Part shown: in pieces, positions 36,353 through 49,167 of the stretch | Numbering within the stretch: the stretch's first letter is position 1 | Layout of the letters: each line of letters opens with the position of its first letter | DNA from: Hedera helix | Taxonomy: Eukaryota > Streptophyta > Magnoliopsida > Apiales > Araliaceae | Length of the DNA stretch: 64,000 bases | Assembly (NCBI GenBank): GCA_947179155.2 | Contig: OX359281.1 | Coordinates: 43,737,967-43,801,966, forward strand | Reading direction: 5' to 3' | Made by a program: the position numbers and the translations under genes | Notes under the pieces: generated by a model | Told to the model about the DNA's origin: nothing | The model's database searches: none | What the model saw: the letters and a program-made list of their open reading frames with translations, nothing else

Positions 36353-39060
36353 CCTAATTTAATTTTATTCTTCTTATCAGTTGACATGCTCTAATAGAGC
36401 CATCCTCTTATAGGGTCTCCAAAGGTCAACCAACTTACTTTTGTAGTGAAACAATATAAGAGCATCTCCAACAGTAGTAACCAAAAAAAACTCTTCAAAT
36501 TGAAGTCTGTTTACTTATGTGGCAATTTAAAGAGCATTATTTGCTACTTTAATATTTTGTATTTCATCAGTCTCTTCAATTTAATTAAGACAAAATAAAT
36601 AAAAAGAAATGACATTAAATTTTAAAATGAGTTGTACATCAAACCCATCAAGCAAAATAAATATTTTTAACTTTTTTCATATGATTTTGATTATGTCAAA
36701 ACAAAATAAATATTTTGAAGAGACAAAGTCAACTTACCAATTCTGAAGAGAGAGAATGAAATTGCAAATTTGATGACTAAGGTTGGAGAGGTTATTGGAG
36801 ATAATTTTTCTGATGTGACTTACTTATTTGAGTATCCCAAAATAATTGAAGAGGCTGTTAGAAATACTCTAAGGGGTCAAATTTAATTCAATGATCCCTT
36901 CATATTTTCTTTTAGTCAGTGTCTTTTTTTTTTTGCTTTATAGTTGTTGCCATTCTTCTCTTCGCACTAAATTGGTAGACAATATGTCAACTTCAATAAC
37001 TAAAGGTGGCTCAATAATAACATCATGAATGTTGTTTATTGGCTTTGCAGATTTCACTTTTCTTCGTCATTTTTTTAAGGTGTGGGAAAAGATAGCATGC
37101 GTAAAAGTTATGAGCATTTTAGCTTGTTTATTAAAGTCAGATTATAGTGATACCAATTAATTTAATCTGCTTTCCTACGTCAAAATACATTACCTTAATT
37201 CACATCTTTTACTATTTTTGACCGAGTCTAAATATTCAGTCTCATTCTTTATCTCATCTTTTGTCTCATATTATATATTGTTAGACGGTGTAACATAGTT
37301 ACTTGTTTGTAATTAATTTTTTAAATATATAAGTATTATCTTATATATATTAATTATACATGAGATGAAAAAATGGATGATCCGGCAGGAAAAAAGATAA
37401 CAAATCTGATTTTTTTTTTTTTGTGTGTGTGACTTGGGTAGTAGTAGGATTAGAACAGGTGCAAACCTTATCCCTTGCATTAGTGGCCAACTACCCATAA
37501 AGCCAGCACAATTAGCATAAACACAATTGTTTAACCAGAAAAAATTAATGCTTCCTTCTAATTAAGTCTCTTCCAAATCTAGTTTTTATGACCCTTCTTC
37601 CTCTTATTATTATAATTAGTTATAGATTGCTTCTTGTTGTTAATTACTAATTCTAAATTGTCAATCTTTCTTTGATATCATACTTATAAAAAAATAGAAA
37701 GAACTCGCAGTTACTGCCTCGAAATGTACAGGATAAACCACCGGTGCAAATACCACAAATAAAGCACGCACATACACAGGGAAAATAAATAGTATATAAT
37801 TATTTTGCCAAGTACTCTTTTTGTTCCAAATTATATAATTATTATTGATTTATAAAAGTTAATTTCAAACTTTTGAAATGGACTCATGCTTCTGCGGAAT
37901 TGACTAATGACCATTATGATAGGGTAGTCAGGATTCTCACTTCCCACTGAACGAGTGACTGCCCAGCTCGCCGGTGAACTGACGGGGATTACAAGGGGAT
38001 AGCATCTCTTAGAAGCCGAGCATAAGATGTAATTGGGGTTGAAGATTTATTAGTAGCCCAGAACTAGTCAAATTGATAACTCTAGGTATATCGTATGTTT
38101 TTTTTCCCCTTCTGTTTTTCATTTAATTTCTGTGTGATTGTCAATTATTTGTTTTTAAATTCTAACATATATTTTCAAACTCAAAATTGAGATGACACAT
38201 TAAAAATTATGAAATAATAAAACTTACAATAAGTAATATTTTTTAGATAATTTAATATTTTCATCATTATAATGATTAAAATTAAAAGAATCTATGTTAA
38301 TTTTAAATTTAAAAATCTCTTAACTTAATTTTAAAAAGTCAACCATAATAAAATAATATTAAAGAAAGAAAATGTTATTAAACCCATGAATTAATTACAA
38401 GGGATCCATCCGATAATATGTATTATTATTCCAAAGTAAGAGTATGGCGTACTAATGGGTCTCTTCTGTGAGGCCTGCTGAGAGTTTTATACTTCTTGGG
38501 CACGTTTGATACAGATTGAATCTTTGGGCTAAATATCTTTTTTAGTCTAGTCCTGAAATAAACGTGACCCAACTCCATATCATGTCAAATTGTCAATCAA
38601 AAATTATATATGTGCGTGCCGGGTGAGGTTTTATAACCTTCATTGCTACTTTAACATTGTTATTTTTCTCGTTATTACAATCTAAAACAGGAAACAGAGT
38701 TGGGGCCACTATCAATAATTTTCTACTAATTATTGTAAATTTTTTTAATCAAAGTGTACTAAAAAGAATGTATAATATTAATTATGTATTAAAATTTTTA
38801 TAGTACCGAAAGAATTTATATATTATTGTTTATCAATAAAAATGGATAAAACATTCGAAAATAAATTCTCATGTTTCATTTTTTCTCATTTTTCATATTG
38901 TTCGTGCATAATTTTTTTTTAGTATAATTTGCATTCATACCATTCCTCTGAAAAATACTATTTGAAGGATAATTATAATTGTGTTACTAATAGTTATCAG
39001 TCAATATTCTCTTATTATTATTAGTTTTTAATTTTTTCTTTATACCGTGCTTCAGGGGTC
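36353..39060. other. Intergenic DNA between the micro-protein and the NPG1-like gene
   Basis: AT-rich. A GC-richer insert of unknown identity lies at about 37905-38090 inside sequence starting with a Stowaway-like word (TTTTTGTTCCAAATTATA, 37817). No gene was seen. Confidence 0.45.
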
Positions 39061-39179
39061 AGAACAGAGAGATCGGAATTTCAAATTCATATGATCCAGA
39101 AAATCCTTCTCAGTATTTTCCCATTCTTCTTTCTATATATATATACACAAATTATATCTAAAATTATTCAAAGATTTGA

Positions 39180-39681
39180 GCTGCTGATCACATAAAGACG
39201 GCCCCATTTGTTTCCTTTCGACCAAATTCTTCTGCGGCAAAGAATTGAACGCTGGTGTAAAAGGTCTGAGATCTACCCTTTTTGTATACATTAATACATT
39301 TCTGAATGCTATTCTTTTCTAATTTGTTTTACTTTAGTCTTGTTTTGGGTTTATTAAGAATGTCATGGGTATTGTTAATTCAACATTTTAATTTGATTTT
39401 TGCAAAAAAGTTTCACTTTTGATTTCTACTTCTATTATTAACTCATAGTTGGGCGCAAAATTGAAGCTTTCTATGTGGTTGTGAAACAATGTGTATATTT
39501 GATTATAAGTATGTGATATATAAGCACCCATTTCAAGTTTTTTTCTTGCACTTCGTAATTCTTTCAATTTGAATAATTGGACTTAACATTATGTGTTTCT
39601 TTGATGTGAATGGAATGCAAATAAGTAATCGATGGGGGTTTTCAATTGTGTTTGTTTTGGTGAACAAAGCTAAAGGCAGAT
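39180..39681 (+). other. Probable 5' UTR exon and leader intron of the NPG1-like gene
   Basis: A leader ending GTGTAAAAG precedes GTCTGAG at about 39264, and an AG at about 39680 (AAAGGCAG) lies just before ATG 39682. This is consistent with a short leader intron. It is inferred from splice-like context only. Confidence 0.4.
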
Positions 39682-42347
39682 ATGTCAGAAAGTGTATCAG
39701 CAGAATCGGGTCAGCTTGGGAATGATCCGGCGGTTCGAAAACTCGGTGCAAATGGGGATTGCATTGAAACAAATGCAGTCGAAGTAAAATTCGATGAGGG
39801 AAATATTCAAGAGGCAGAATCTGCCTTACGTGGGGGTTTATCACTCAATTTCGAGGTTTGGCTTTTGTCAAAAAATTCTTTATAAATATAAAGTTCATGC
39901 CTTTCTTTCTTACATCTTGATTTATCAGCAAATGTAGTTTGACTCTAAAAACGTGGGATTAACCAGTGGCTAATCTGTATCTATAACCTGCTAAGATTTG
40001 ATATTTTTGCTTCAGTTGAGCACTGAAATGTCTAAAATTGAAATGGATGGGTTTATATGTTATAAAGTTTTTGTATTTGAACTATAAAACAAACGGAAAT
40101 GTAAACCGACTTCTCATGTAGCTTCAAAGATTTTGCTCTGCTAACTTGGTTCGTTTGTAATTCTATTAAGGAAAAATAGCATGGCTCTTGTTGAACAGTG
40201 TGTGCATGTTGGTGAGGGATCCCTTTACACTGTTTCCTTCATTTATAAGTTCTGTTAATACTCTTAGGCATGTTTCGTACTGGTCCTACTGGATCTCAGA
40301 TAGAATTATTGGTAATTATACAGGAAGCACGAGCTCTTATAGGAAGGTTGGAATATCAAAGAGGAAATGTGGAAGGGGCTCTTCATGTTTTTGATGGAAT
40401 TGATCTTCAAGCTGCTATACAGAGAATGCAACCTTCTCTTACCGAGAAACAACCTTCCAAGAAGGGCCGCTCTTGCAGTGAATCTATGCACGCAGTCTCC
40501 CAGCATGCTGCTAGTTTGATACTTGAAGCCATATATATTTGAAAGCCAAGTCTTTGCAAAAGCTTGGGAGAGTAAGTGGTATGAAGCTATTCCAATGTTC
40601 ATTCTACTGTTTTGAGAAAATTAGTCTGTCACTTTCTATGACCTGCTTTCATCACCTCAAATATGTGTGGCGTAGAATTTATTAGTTTTTTCCCCCTTTT
40701 TAATTTGCAAGTCAAAAAAAAAAATAAAATATTTTGTTATTTTTCCAAACATTGATTTTATTTTCTTCTGTGGATGCTGCTAATGAATGCCAAAGCGTGC
40801 TTGATGCTGTAGAGAAGATATTCTATCAAGGCATACCTGATGCATTAGTAGATAATAAGGCAAGAGACAGTCAGTCGTGCTGTTGAGCTCCTGCCAGAGC
40901 TATTAAAGTTGGCTGATTGCTATCCTGAAGCAATGTCTGCTTATCGGCGTGCTCTGCTTAGTCAATGGAATCTTGACAATGACTGCTGTGCAAGGATTCA
41001 GAAAAGATTTGCAGTGTTTTTACTGTACAGCGGAGTGGAGGTCACCCCTCCCAATTTAGCTGTTCAGATTGATGGCTTATATGTTCCTCGAAACAATCTC
41101 GAAGAGGCAATTTTACTTCTGATGATACTAATGAGAAAATTTGACCTTGCTAAGACTCCATGGGATCCATCGGTTATAGAGCACCTTACATATGCTCTAT
41201 CTTTATGCAGCCAAACTTCTGTTTTAGCGAAGCAACTTGAGGAGGTCATGCCTGGACTATTACATCGTGTTGATTGCTGGAAGTTATTGTCTCTTTGCCT
41301 TAGTGAAATAGGGAGCAATGAAGCTGCCTTGAATATACTGCGGAAATCCTTACACAAACATGAAAATCCTGATGATGTTATGTCATTGTTGTTGGCTGCG
41401 AAAATCTGCAGTGCGGATAGAGTGGGATATGCCCAAATGGCGATAAGTAATGCTTGTGGAGGAAATACACATTTAAAAGGTGTTGGTCTTTGCATGTTAG
41501 GTCTCTGCTTGGGAAAGCAAGCGAAAATCTCTTCCTCAGACTTTGAGAGGTCACGTCTTCAATCTGAAGCATTGAAATCATTAGATGGGGCAATTTCTTT
41601 TGAGCCTGATAATTCAGGTCTGATTTTTGAGTTGGGTGTTCAATATGCAGAGCACCGGAATTTAAATGCAGCTTTGTGTTATGCCAAGCAGTACATTGAC
41701 GCAAATGGAGGGTCCATATTAAGAGGTTGGAGACTACTTGCATTGGTTTTACCTTCTCAACAACGCTTTTTGGAGGCTCAAGTGGTCCCTGATGCGGCTT
41801 TAGATGAGACTGCAAAGTGGGAGCAAGGACCACTTCTCAGGATGAAAGCAAAGCTTAAAATATCAGTCTCTACACAAGGATGCTATTGAAACGTATGGCT
41901 ACCTCCTTGCATTAGTTCAAGCCCAAAAGAAATCTTATGTGCCTCTCCAAGTTACACATCAGGCATCTACCTCACTCAGCAATTTTTTATTTTCTCTTGA
42001 TGTTTTTTTAATAAAGTGGATCTATTTTTTACTTTTGAATTCATCTGTAGGCTTCTGTTTATGACAGGTAGAGGATGAATATGAAGTTTGGCATGGTCTC
42101 GCTAATTTGTACTCCAGCCTTTCACAGTGGAAGGATGCAGATATGCTTGGAACAAGCTAGTGCGCTCGTAGAGTATTCTGCAGAAACACTGCAAACGAAA
42201 GGCAAGATCCAATCTTTATTTTCTACAAGAATAGCTTTGACTATTTTCATTTAATACTTCAATCATTATTAACCTGGGTTATTAATCCTAGACTTCCTGA
42301 ATTTGTAGTCTTTAGATTTGATTCTTAGTCTATTGGAATGGTCCGCA

Positions 42348-42448
42348 GGGTAGACCAGATAAGCTAATTGTAAGGGGTAAAACCTATAGATCTTATAGGG
42401 TAGACCAAATAAGCTCATTGTCAGCGGTTGAACCTATAGATCCTAATA
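42348..42448. repeat. Diverged tandem duplication of about 52 bp
   Basis: Two copies of AGGGTAGACCA-ATAAGCT...CCTATAGATC lie head to tail in NPG1-like intron 4, with several mismatches. Confidence 0.75.
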
Positions 42449-42457
42449 TGAAAGTTT

Positions 42458-42945
42458 GGTTATGTTTGTTTGCAAGGATAACACTTGGCATTCAACTATT
42501 AATCCTAATTTTCTTGTTTGTTTTAAAAATTAGGCTGGGGACTATTATTCCTGGGATAACAAAATGACTTGAAATGGGAGACTATTTAATATCATGTCCA
42601 ACTAGGTATTATAATCCCTACCATTTGGGACTAAAAATTAGTGGACAAAATTAACCTTTACCTTTTTATATAATGACTTATGTATCATATTCTATCCATC
42701 TATACTCACATTACTGAGAATACAATTTCTTTGTTATTACTGATAATGGTATAATAGTCCAAACGATAAATTTTTATCTATTCTTTTAAATAATCCTGGA
42801 CAAAACAAGCATAACATGGGATTAATTCAAGGTATCCCACAAATAATCACATTCTAAACAAACATATGACTAGGACTATTTAATCCTAGCATTAGTCTTT
42901 TTGGGATTATAATTTATGAGAATATCCTTGCAAACAAACATGACC
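42458..42945. mobile_element. Tourist/PIF-Harbinger-like MITE in NPG1-like intron 4
   Basis: The left end GGTTATGTTTGTTTGCAAGG and the right end CCTTGCAAACAAACATGACC are inverted repeats with one mismatch. The element is 488 bp and flanked by TTT on both sides, a 3-bp duplication as in PIF/Harbinger elements, though TTT departs from the usual TTA/TAA. No transposase is encoded. Confidence 0.75.
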
Positions 42946-45493
42946 TTTATGTATAATTTGATGTTAGTTTACTTTAAACAATTATGAATAATAAAATAGG
43001 TATAAAGGACTTACTAATATATATTTTTTCCAGGTCTCTTAGAGTTTGATTGTACTCTCACATATTTGAGATGAGCTAATCAATTTTATAACTTTTTCAA
43101 TTAGTTATCCTTTTGGACCTTTTAGCATATAAGTGTAGATGAGTGGTACATGTTTATATACAAAAGTGACACCGGTATAGGTTCATTTTCTTATCTTGGA
43201 GAAAAAATGAGCCGCCACATACTTTCTTTCTTAGTTTCATTATGTGCACAATTTTGATGTGTAACACTTAAAAATGAGCCATAGCTTGAAAACTAATTTG
43301 ACTGACTATTTCTTTGATGAATGAAATTTATGTTTTATTTTAAACTCTTAGCAAGAAGAAACCCTAAAGTCTACCCGTTCCCTGATATTTAATGTCGGCA
43401 AGCCAACTATTATGTTGCTTTAACCTTCAGTTATAAATATTTTAGTCATCTTCAAATATTATCTCTTATAAAATCAACTTGTAACTAATAGACTAGATCG
43501 TTACGTGGGAGATGGAATGACCATAGTCTACACAAGATTCAAAGGTGTCACATGAAGTATGTTGTACATGTTTACGAGTTGCATTATTGTGTCAAGTAAT
43601 TGATACAAGGGACATAGGAAGTGAACGACTTGCATCAAAGTATAGCTTTTTGGATATGAAATTTGAATTTGGTTTAAGTTGGAATCATATCTGAACTATG
43701 AGCTTATATTGTTTTATTCCACAAAAAGAGTGTTCCTTTTCATTGATAATAGCATAGATCAAAATCACCCAATGTCCTTAAGTTTTCCATCTTAATTTCA
43801 TTATCATGCACCACAACTAAACTAACAACTTATTATTTTAGGGGTAAACAAGGGGAAAAAAATCCATAGTATTTGTAAATTTTGCAAATAAGACCCTTTT
43901 TTGTGGAACAATGGAAGTATTACTACACTATTCGCAGTATATTGCTAAAATGATTTTAAAGTTTCTTTGATGTGCAACAAATACAACAAGGTTTACTCTT
44001 TTAAGACTAATATTTCAGAGGACGATAGATCATGAATTGATTTTCCAATTAAAAACTAAAAGAGTTCTGAATTACTTAAAGATTTGGAGGGCTGTACACT
44101 ATCGAGGGTTCTATGGTTTTCCCACTCGTTTGGCTTTGCTTTATTTTCTCATAGTGGACTCATTGGCTGCTTTTGCATTGTGATCTCTCTTTTTTCTAAT
44201 ATTTTCCCCCCGTTTATCTCTAAATTAAAGAAAATCTAATTGCACTTTGTTAATTATACCATCATCTTTGACTACCAAATTAACTGAATAGAAAAGAAAA
44301 AAATTGTCTTACAATCTTGGTTTTGTGTTGTTACATTGTCAATTTAGCGAACATATTATGTCTGTAGTGTGGGATGAGGTTTCTGTTAGATTATGGTTTG
44401 ATGCATGATGCACTGAGGTGGAGTTGAGGAGGGCTTTCCCTCCACTGTTCAGCATTGCTAGGATAAGGGTTTGAAGTGCTTCTTTGTCAGTTCAGGGGGA
44501 GAAAAAGACCTGGAATTCAACTTTAGAAGAATATAATGATTTGGAGTTGAATTCTGGTTAGCATGAGCTTCTTTATTCAATGCTTCGAGAGGAGGGAGGG
44601 ACGACAGGCTGCCAGTTGTCTGTGTGTGTGAAAAGTATGGATAGTTCTCTGTTGAATACTTCAACTGTCGGTTATCTGGGGGGAGAGTAGATCCTTACCT
44701 TGTTGGATGCCTATTTGGAAATCAAGCCGCCAGTTGGTGTGTTTTCTATTTTATTTTTGTCCGTCTTTGGAGGCAATTCGGGTCAACTGTATATATGAAG
44801 AGGAAAAGAATATATCAACTGGTTTTTTCTGCAAAAAAGACGGGTAAAGGTTATTGTTTGCTGTTTGCATTCTCTAGGGCAGGTATGCTGCGGGACTTGT
44901 TACTCGCTTGTAGTTTCTTGAGTCATGCTTGTTTCGCTTCGTTTCCTTTTTCTGAGTTAATATTTGTGGAAAAAAGGAGGAAGAACAGTATTCTGAACAC
45001 CATTCTATGTTAGACGAAAGAGTGTTGATGGGAAATGCCTATAATTGCATTGTTGAGGATAGATTCTAAGTTGGGTTTCAATTTTTTTTCTTCTGTTCCC
45101 CAAATTTATATACTGTTCCATTATATGATTTGTTAATTGTGCGCCCTTAGACATAATCTTATTTGAATATTTAATTTCAATACTAAAATTTGTTATTGGG
45201 AAATATTGTTGGATAAAGTTATGAGCAAGTGTTCCCTGAAACCTTTAATATACGTAAAAATGTTTAAGAATTCAAATGGGACGCTCATTTTGGGATGGAG
45301 GGAGAATATCGTAAAAGGGTTCTGTTAACGATTATAAGGATTGATGTTTTACTTTCCAAAATACTAAATATGATGTTCTAATTGTTTCTTAAGAAAGGGA
45401 TGTACTACTATTTGTTATCGTTAATTTCTACAGTTTCCCAAAATGTAAAATTTGGAAATAGAAGATTCTAATTTTCATTATTATTTGTTGCAG
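42946..45493. other. Remainder of NPG1-like intron 4
   Basis: AT-rich DNA. A Stowaway-type end word (GGGATGGAGGGAGAATA) occurs at 45293-45308 without an identified partner. The GC-richer stretch 44340-45010 has no protein-like frame. Confidence 0.5.
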
Positions 45494-45660
45494 GTGGTGT
45501 TATGTGCCAAAGACGTGGACAAACTAATGAAGCTTTGACTGCTTATGTGAATGCTCTTTTATTTGAGCCTAGTTACGTACCTTGCAATATCTTGCTTGGC
45601 GCTCTCTTGTCTAAGATGGGCTCAAAGATGTTGCCGGCTGTAAGAACCTTACTCTCAGAT

Positions 45661-45710
45661 GCATTCAGGATTGAACCTACCAACCGCATTCAGGATTGAA
45701 CCTACCAACC
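45661..45710. repeat. Exact 2 x 25-bp tandem duplication inside the last NPG1-like exon
   Basis: Copies at 45661-45685 and 45686-45710 (GCATTCAGGATTGAACC...) are identical. The extra 25 bases shift the frame inside the FRIEPTNR segment. Confidence 0.95.
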
Positions 45711-45841
45711 GCGTGGCTTGGTATCACTTGGCATTGGTTCATAGGGATGATGGACGACTAGCCGATGCTGCAGATTGCTTCCAGGCAGCCTCCATGCTTG
45801 AAGAATCTGATCTGATTGAAAGCTTCAGCTCCATTCTTTGA

Positions 45842-46937
45842 CGTATCACATCAATCAAGGTTACGAATTTTAATTCTTTTATTCTTTATATTTCTTAGGT
45901 TCGTGTATGCTGTTTAAATGAGGATTCTATGAGATCAATTCTTGCGAAGGGTTTGGGTATCCCTTTACTCTGATGTTTGGAAATACTGCTGTAAGATCTT
46001 TTGTTTTCCCCATGATCATTTTGAAAAGGATATAAAAATTACAAAATAAATATGAAATTGGAATTTTTTATAGAGCTGAGCCAGAAAAGAAAATTTTCCA
46101 TCAGGCATGAGCTCCTTTCTATTTTTTGATGTACGAAATAAACAAAACAAAAAAGAAAAAAAAGTACGTGTAGGATACATACAGATGGTAGAGGGAAAAG
46201 GCTATGTGGAACTCTCATCTCTCAGTCTTCGTGAATTAGATACTATCGAATTAGATACTATCATTCTAAATCATGGTATGAGAACTTTAAAATGTTACTT
46301 TATTATCGTTCCAAATCATGATAGAGGAACCGTAGAACGAAGCAAGACTGAAGACGTCTTGATGGAAGAGACATAATTTCTTTTCCCAAAGTGGGTCATT
46401 ATTGACATTAACGTATTTCTCTTCTCTCTATGGACCACACTAATTTCTTAAAGTGTGTTATTAAATTCTTTATATATAATATAGGAAGCTAACAGTTTGA
46501 ATAGTGGTCCGAATAAGTCTACACATAGTTTTGCATTTGATCATAGGTAACGTTTCTCATATCCTATTTTGTGTATCCAATTGGTTCCTGTTAACTATGG
46601 TTAGGCTGATAGAGGTTTTTAACACGAGTATTGCTATGGTGACAAAAGAATCTTACAAAAATTAATTTACAAATAATGTGGCAGTGTTATTAGTAGATAA
46701 TCAACCGTATATACGGGTCTAGTGATAACAACCAAGCACATCATTTTGTGTCCATCTTTTGTCACCAAAATATTACGGTTTTAACACATGCATTTATTCT
46801 CTTAGACTGCTTAAATATGTGATATCAACTGATGCAGATTAGAAAAAGTTACCATATGTAGTAAGACTTCATCTGATACATTCATGGTATTATGGTTTTT
46901 GTGAGTTTTTTAGAGGTGCAGGATTTTAATCAATGAT
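45842..46937. other. Intergenic DNA downstream of the NPG1-like gene
   Basis: No protein-like ORF or defined element was seen. Confidence 0.45.
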
Positions 46938-47069
46938 ATATATATATATATATATATATGTAAAAATGTAGGTACACAGCCACCTACACGGTAGGTTTTT
47001 AACGACGGTTTGAATGACTATGACGACAGTACTATCAAGAAAACTGTCACCATAACAATTAAAACCATG

Positions 47070-47122
<53 letters not shown>
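46938..47122. mobile_element. Palindromic MITE embedded in (TA)n, copy 2 (Micron-like)
   Basis: A (TA)n run (46938-46958) leads into ATGTAGGTACACAG, then ACACGGTAGGTTTTTAACGACGG and the core GACGACAGTACTATCAAG shared with 35361-35460. It then breaks off near 47069 into a longer (TA)n run to about 47122. The right inverted end is lost in this copy. Confidence 0.75.
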
Positions 47123-47125
<3 letters not shown>

Positions 47126-47740
47126 TACTTCTCGGGGGTTGGTGATGAAAGGAAGTCAAATTAGTTGGAAGGAAAAAGGTGTGTTTATCCAAGTAGGAGG
47201 GTTTGAGACTTTGTAATTTGATCCTTAAAAATGTTGTTCAGGTTGATATGCTTGAAACCTCCCTGCTTTTAGCACAAGGTTATTAATAGTATGCTCGGTA
47301 TGCAATTGAATCAATATCAATATAATATATAATAGTCGTAAAAAAGAAGTCTCTACACTCTCACGAAATCGAACATTCTTATGAACTCTAATATTTTTAA
47401 ACTTCTTCTATTAATACAAAAAACTAATAATAAAACATACATAAATCTAATAAATAGATTTCTTTCTTTCAACTTATCCTTCCATCTTTTGCAGAGTCCG
47501 AAATCATTAAAAATATCTACCACCTATAAATTAATAAAATATAATATTAATAACCATTAATATTATGAATTTAGATCATAATATTTTTTTCCTCTTCCCT
47601 TTTATTAAATACCACATTCTTTTATTGTACAATATTACTAGTCTAAATTTCGTAGGGCTATTTTAATATATATTTATATAGAAAAAAAATTAGTTATTCA
47701 TAAATAATGATAATAACATTAATATCTTGCAACAAAATGG
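47123..47740. other. Intergenic DNA before the copia relic
   Basis: AT-rich DNA without recognisable content. No 5' LTR of the following copia element was found here. Confidence 0.45.
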
Positions 47741-47744
47741 TGCG

Positions 47745-49167
47745 ATCAATTGATTGAAAGAAGTCGTGAACTTTCGGACTTGGAAACTCTACCTCAAATG
47801 GTACGCTCTTTGAGAGAGATCAATGAATATTGTGATATAGCACTTTTTTGTTGTCATGAACCTCAGAATTTTGTTAGAGCATCGAAGGAGGATGTTTGGT
47901 TCAAAGCCATGAACGAAGAAATAGCTTAAACTGAAAAAAATTTAACTTGGGAGCTTGTGGATCTACCTAAAGGAAAAGAAGTCGTCGGACTTAAATGGAT
48001 TTACAAGACTAAATACAAAAGAAGATGATTCTGTTCAAAAGTGGGAAGCACGGCTTGTTGCCAAAGGTTACTCTCAACAGCCTGGAGTTGATTTTAACGA
48101 AACCTTTGCTCCCGTTGCAAATATGGAGACCATAAGGACCGCCCTTGCAATTGTAGCTCAACTTGAATTGTTCGTGTTTCAACTAGATGTGAAATCCGCC
48201 TTTTTGAATGGGGAATTGGAAGAAGTCTACGCTGAGCAACCTGAAGGTTTCACTATAAAAGGGGAGGAAGACTGTATCGTTTGCAGAAGGCTTTGTGTAT
48301 ATTAAAGCAGACCCCCCAAGCTTGGAATAGCAAGATTGATCATTATTTTTGTCAAAACGAATTCAAAAGAAGTCTGAGTGAACTCTCAAACATGAAAATG
48401 GTAATGGAGTTCAATAAAAATGATTGAATATGAGATGACGGACATGGGACTTACGAAATATTTTCTCGGGATTCCAGTTAAACAAGAAAGAGGTTTGACT
48501 TTCCTTTCCTAGGAGAAATACATTGAAGACTTGACGAAAAAATTCCACATGCAAAACCGTATACCAGTTTCTAAACCAATGGCTCAAAATGAAAAGTTGC
48601 AGCAAGATGATGGATCCAAAAAAGCAGATCCTAAACTTTATCGAAGCCTGGTTGGTTCTTTGATTTATCATACTAATACAAGGCCAGATATTATGCATTC
48701 GGTGAGTCTGATTTCCAGGTACAGTAGTAAACTGAGCAAAACTCACTACACTGCAGCAAAACGAATTTTACGGTACCTACAACGGACTAAGAAGCATGGA
48801 ATCAAGTATGGCAAAGAAAAACATCGGAAGATGTTTAGTTTTACTGACAGTGATTGGGCAGGATCACTTGACGACAGAATGAGCACATCAGGTTATATAT
48901 TTTCCTTGGGAACAAATGTGATAGCATGGAGTTCAAAGAAGCAAAAAACTGTGGCATTGTTTTAATGTGAAGCTGAGTATGTATTTTAAACTGAAGTCGC
49001 ATGTGAGGCTGTCTGGTTAAGAAGAATATTAGAGAATTTACAGCAAAAGCAAGAAGAGCCAACAAGAATTTATTATGAAAACATGCCTGATATACTAACT
49101 AAAGCTGTCACTATTGAGAAATTCCAGAAGTTCAAAGAGCAACTAAAAATTGCAAATTAAGAGGTGG
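47745..49167 (+). mobile_element. Ty1/copia retrotransposon relic (RT and RNase H parts)
   Basis: The end of the integrase region leads into reverse transcriptase: WFKAMNEEIA, TWELVDLP, KWIYKTKY, ARLVAKGYSQQPGVDF, ETFAPVAN and FQLDVKSAFLNGEL, then a break. The part that should hold the catalytic YVDD box is deleted. The frame resumes at 48460-48960 with RNase H-side motifs: YRSLVGSLIY, RPDIMHSVSLISRY, KRILRYLQRT, TDSDWAGS and STSGYIFSLG. Several stops and frameshifts show it is dead. A purine tract precedes the 3' LTR start. Gag and most of integrase are missing. Confidence 0.92.

Larger units (their letters stand above)
39682..45841 (+). pseudogene. NPG1: NPG1-like calmodulin-binding TPR protein gene, broken by several indels
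   Basis: Exons 39682-39855, 40324-40571, about 40774-41950, 42068-42201 and 45494-45841 match NPG1 (No Pollen Germination 1) along almost its whole length: LDEGNIQEAES-like start, EARALIGRLEYQRGN, LSQWNLDNDCCARIQK, YVPRNNLEEAILLLMIL, LGLCLGKQAK, TAKWEQGPLLR, WHGLANLYSSLS and the end DCFQAASMLEES to TGA. NPG1 binds calmodulin and is needed for pollen germination. Lesions: +2 nt at about 40534 (AT repeat), loss of the exon 3 acceptor AG near 40770, -2 nt (or +1) near 40861, 41865 and 42142, and an exact 25-bp tandem duplication at 45661-45710. Each shifts the frame to a stop. Apart from these the protein is well conserved, so the loss is recent or partly assembly error. A spliced 5' UTR (about 39100-39267) precedes it. 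The intron 4 donor is GC, not GT. Confidence 0.88.

Noticed and set aside
41064..41833. Two minus-strand ORFs of 143 and 151 codons
   Set aside because: They are antisense shadows of the conserved NPG1-like exon 3.
46926..47216. ORFs rich in YIYIYI on both strands
   Set aside because: They are translations of the (TA)n microsatellite around the palindromic MITE.
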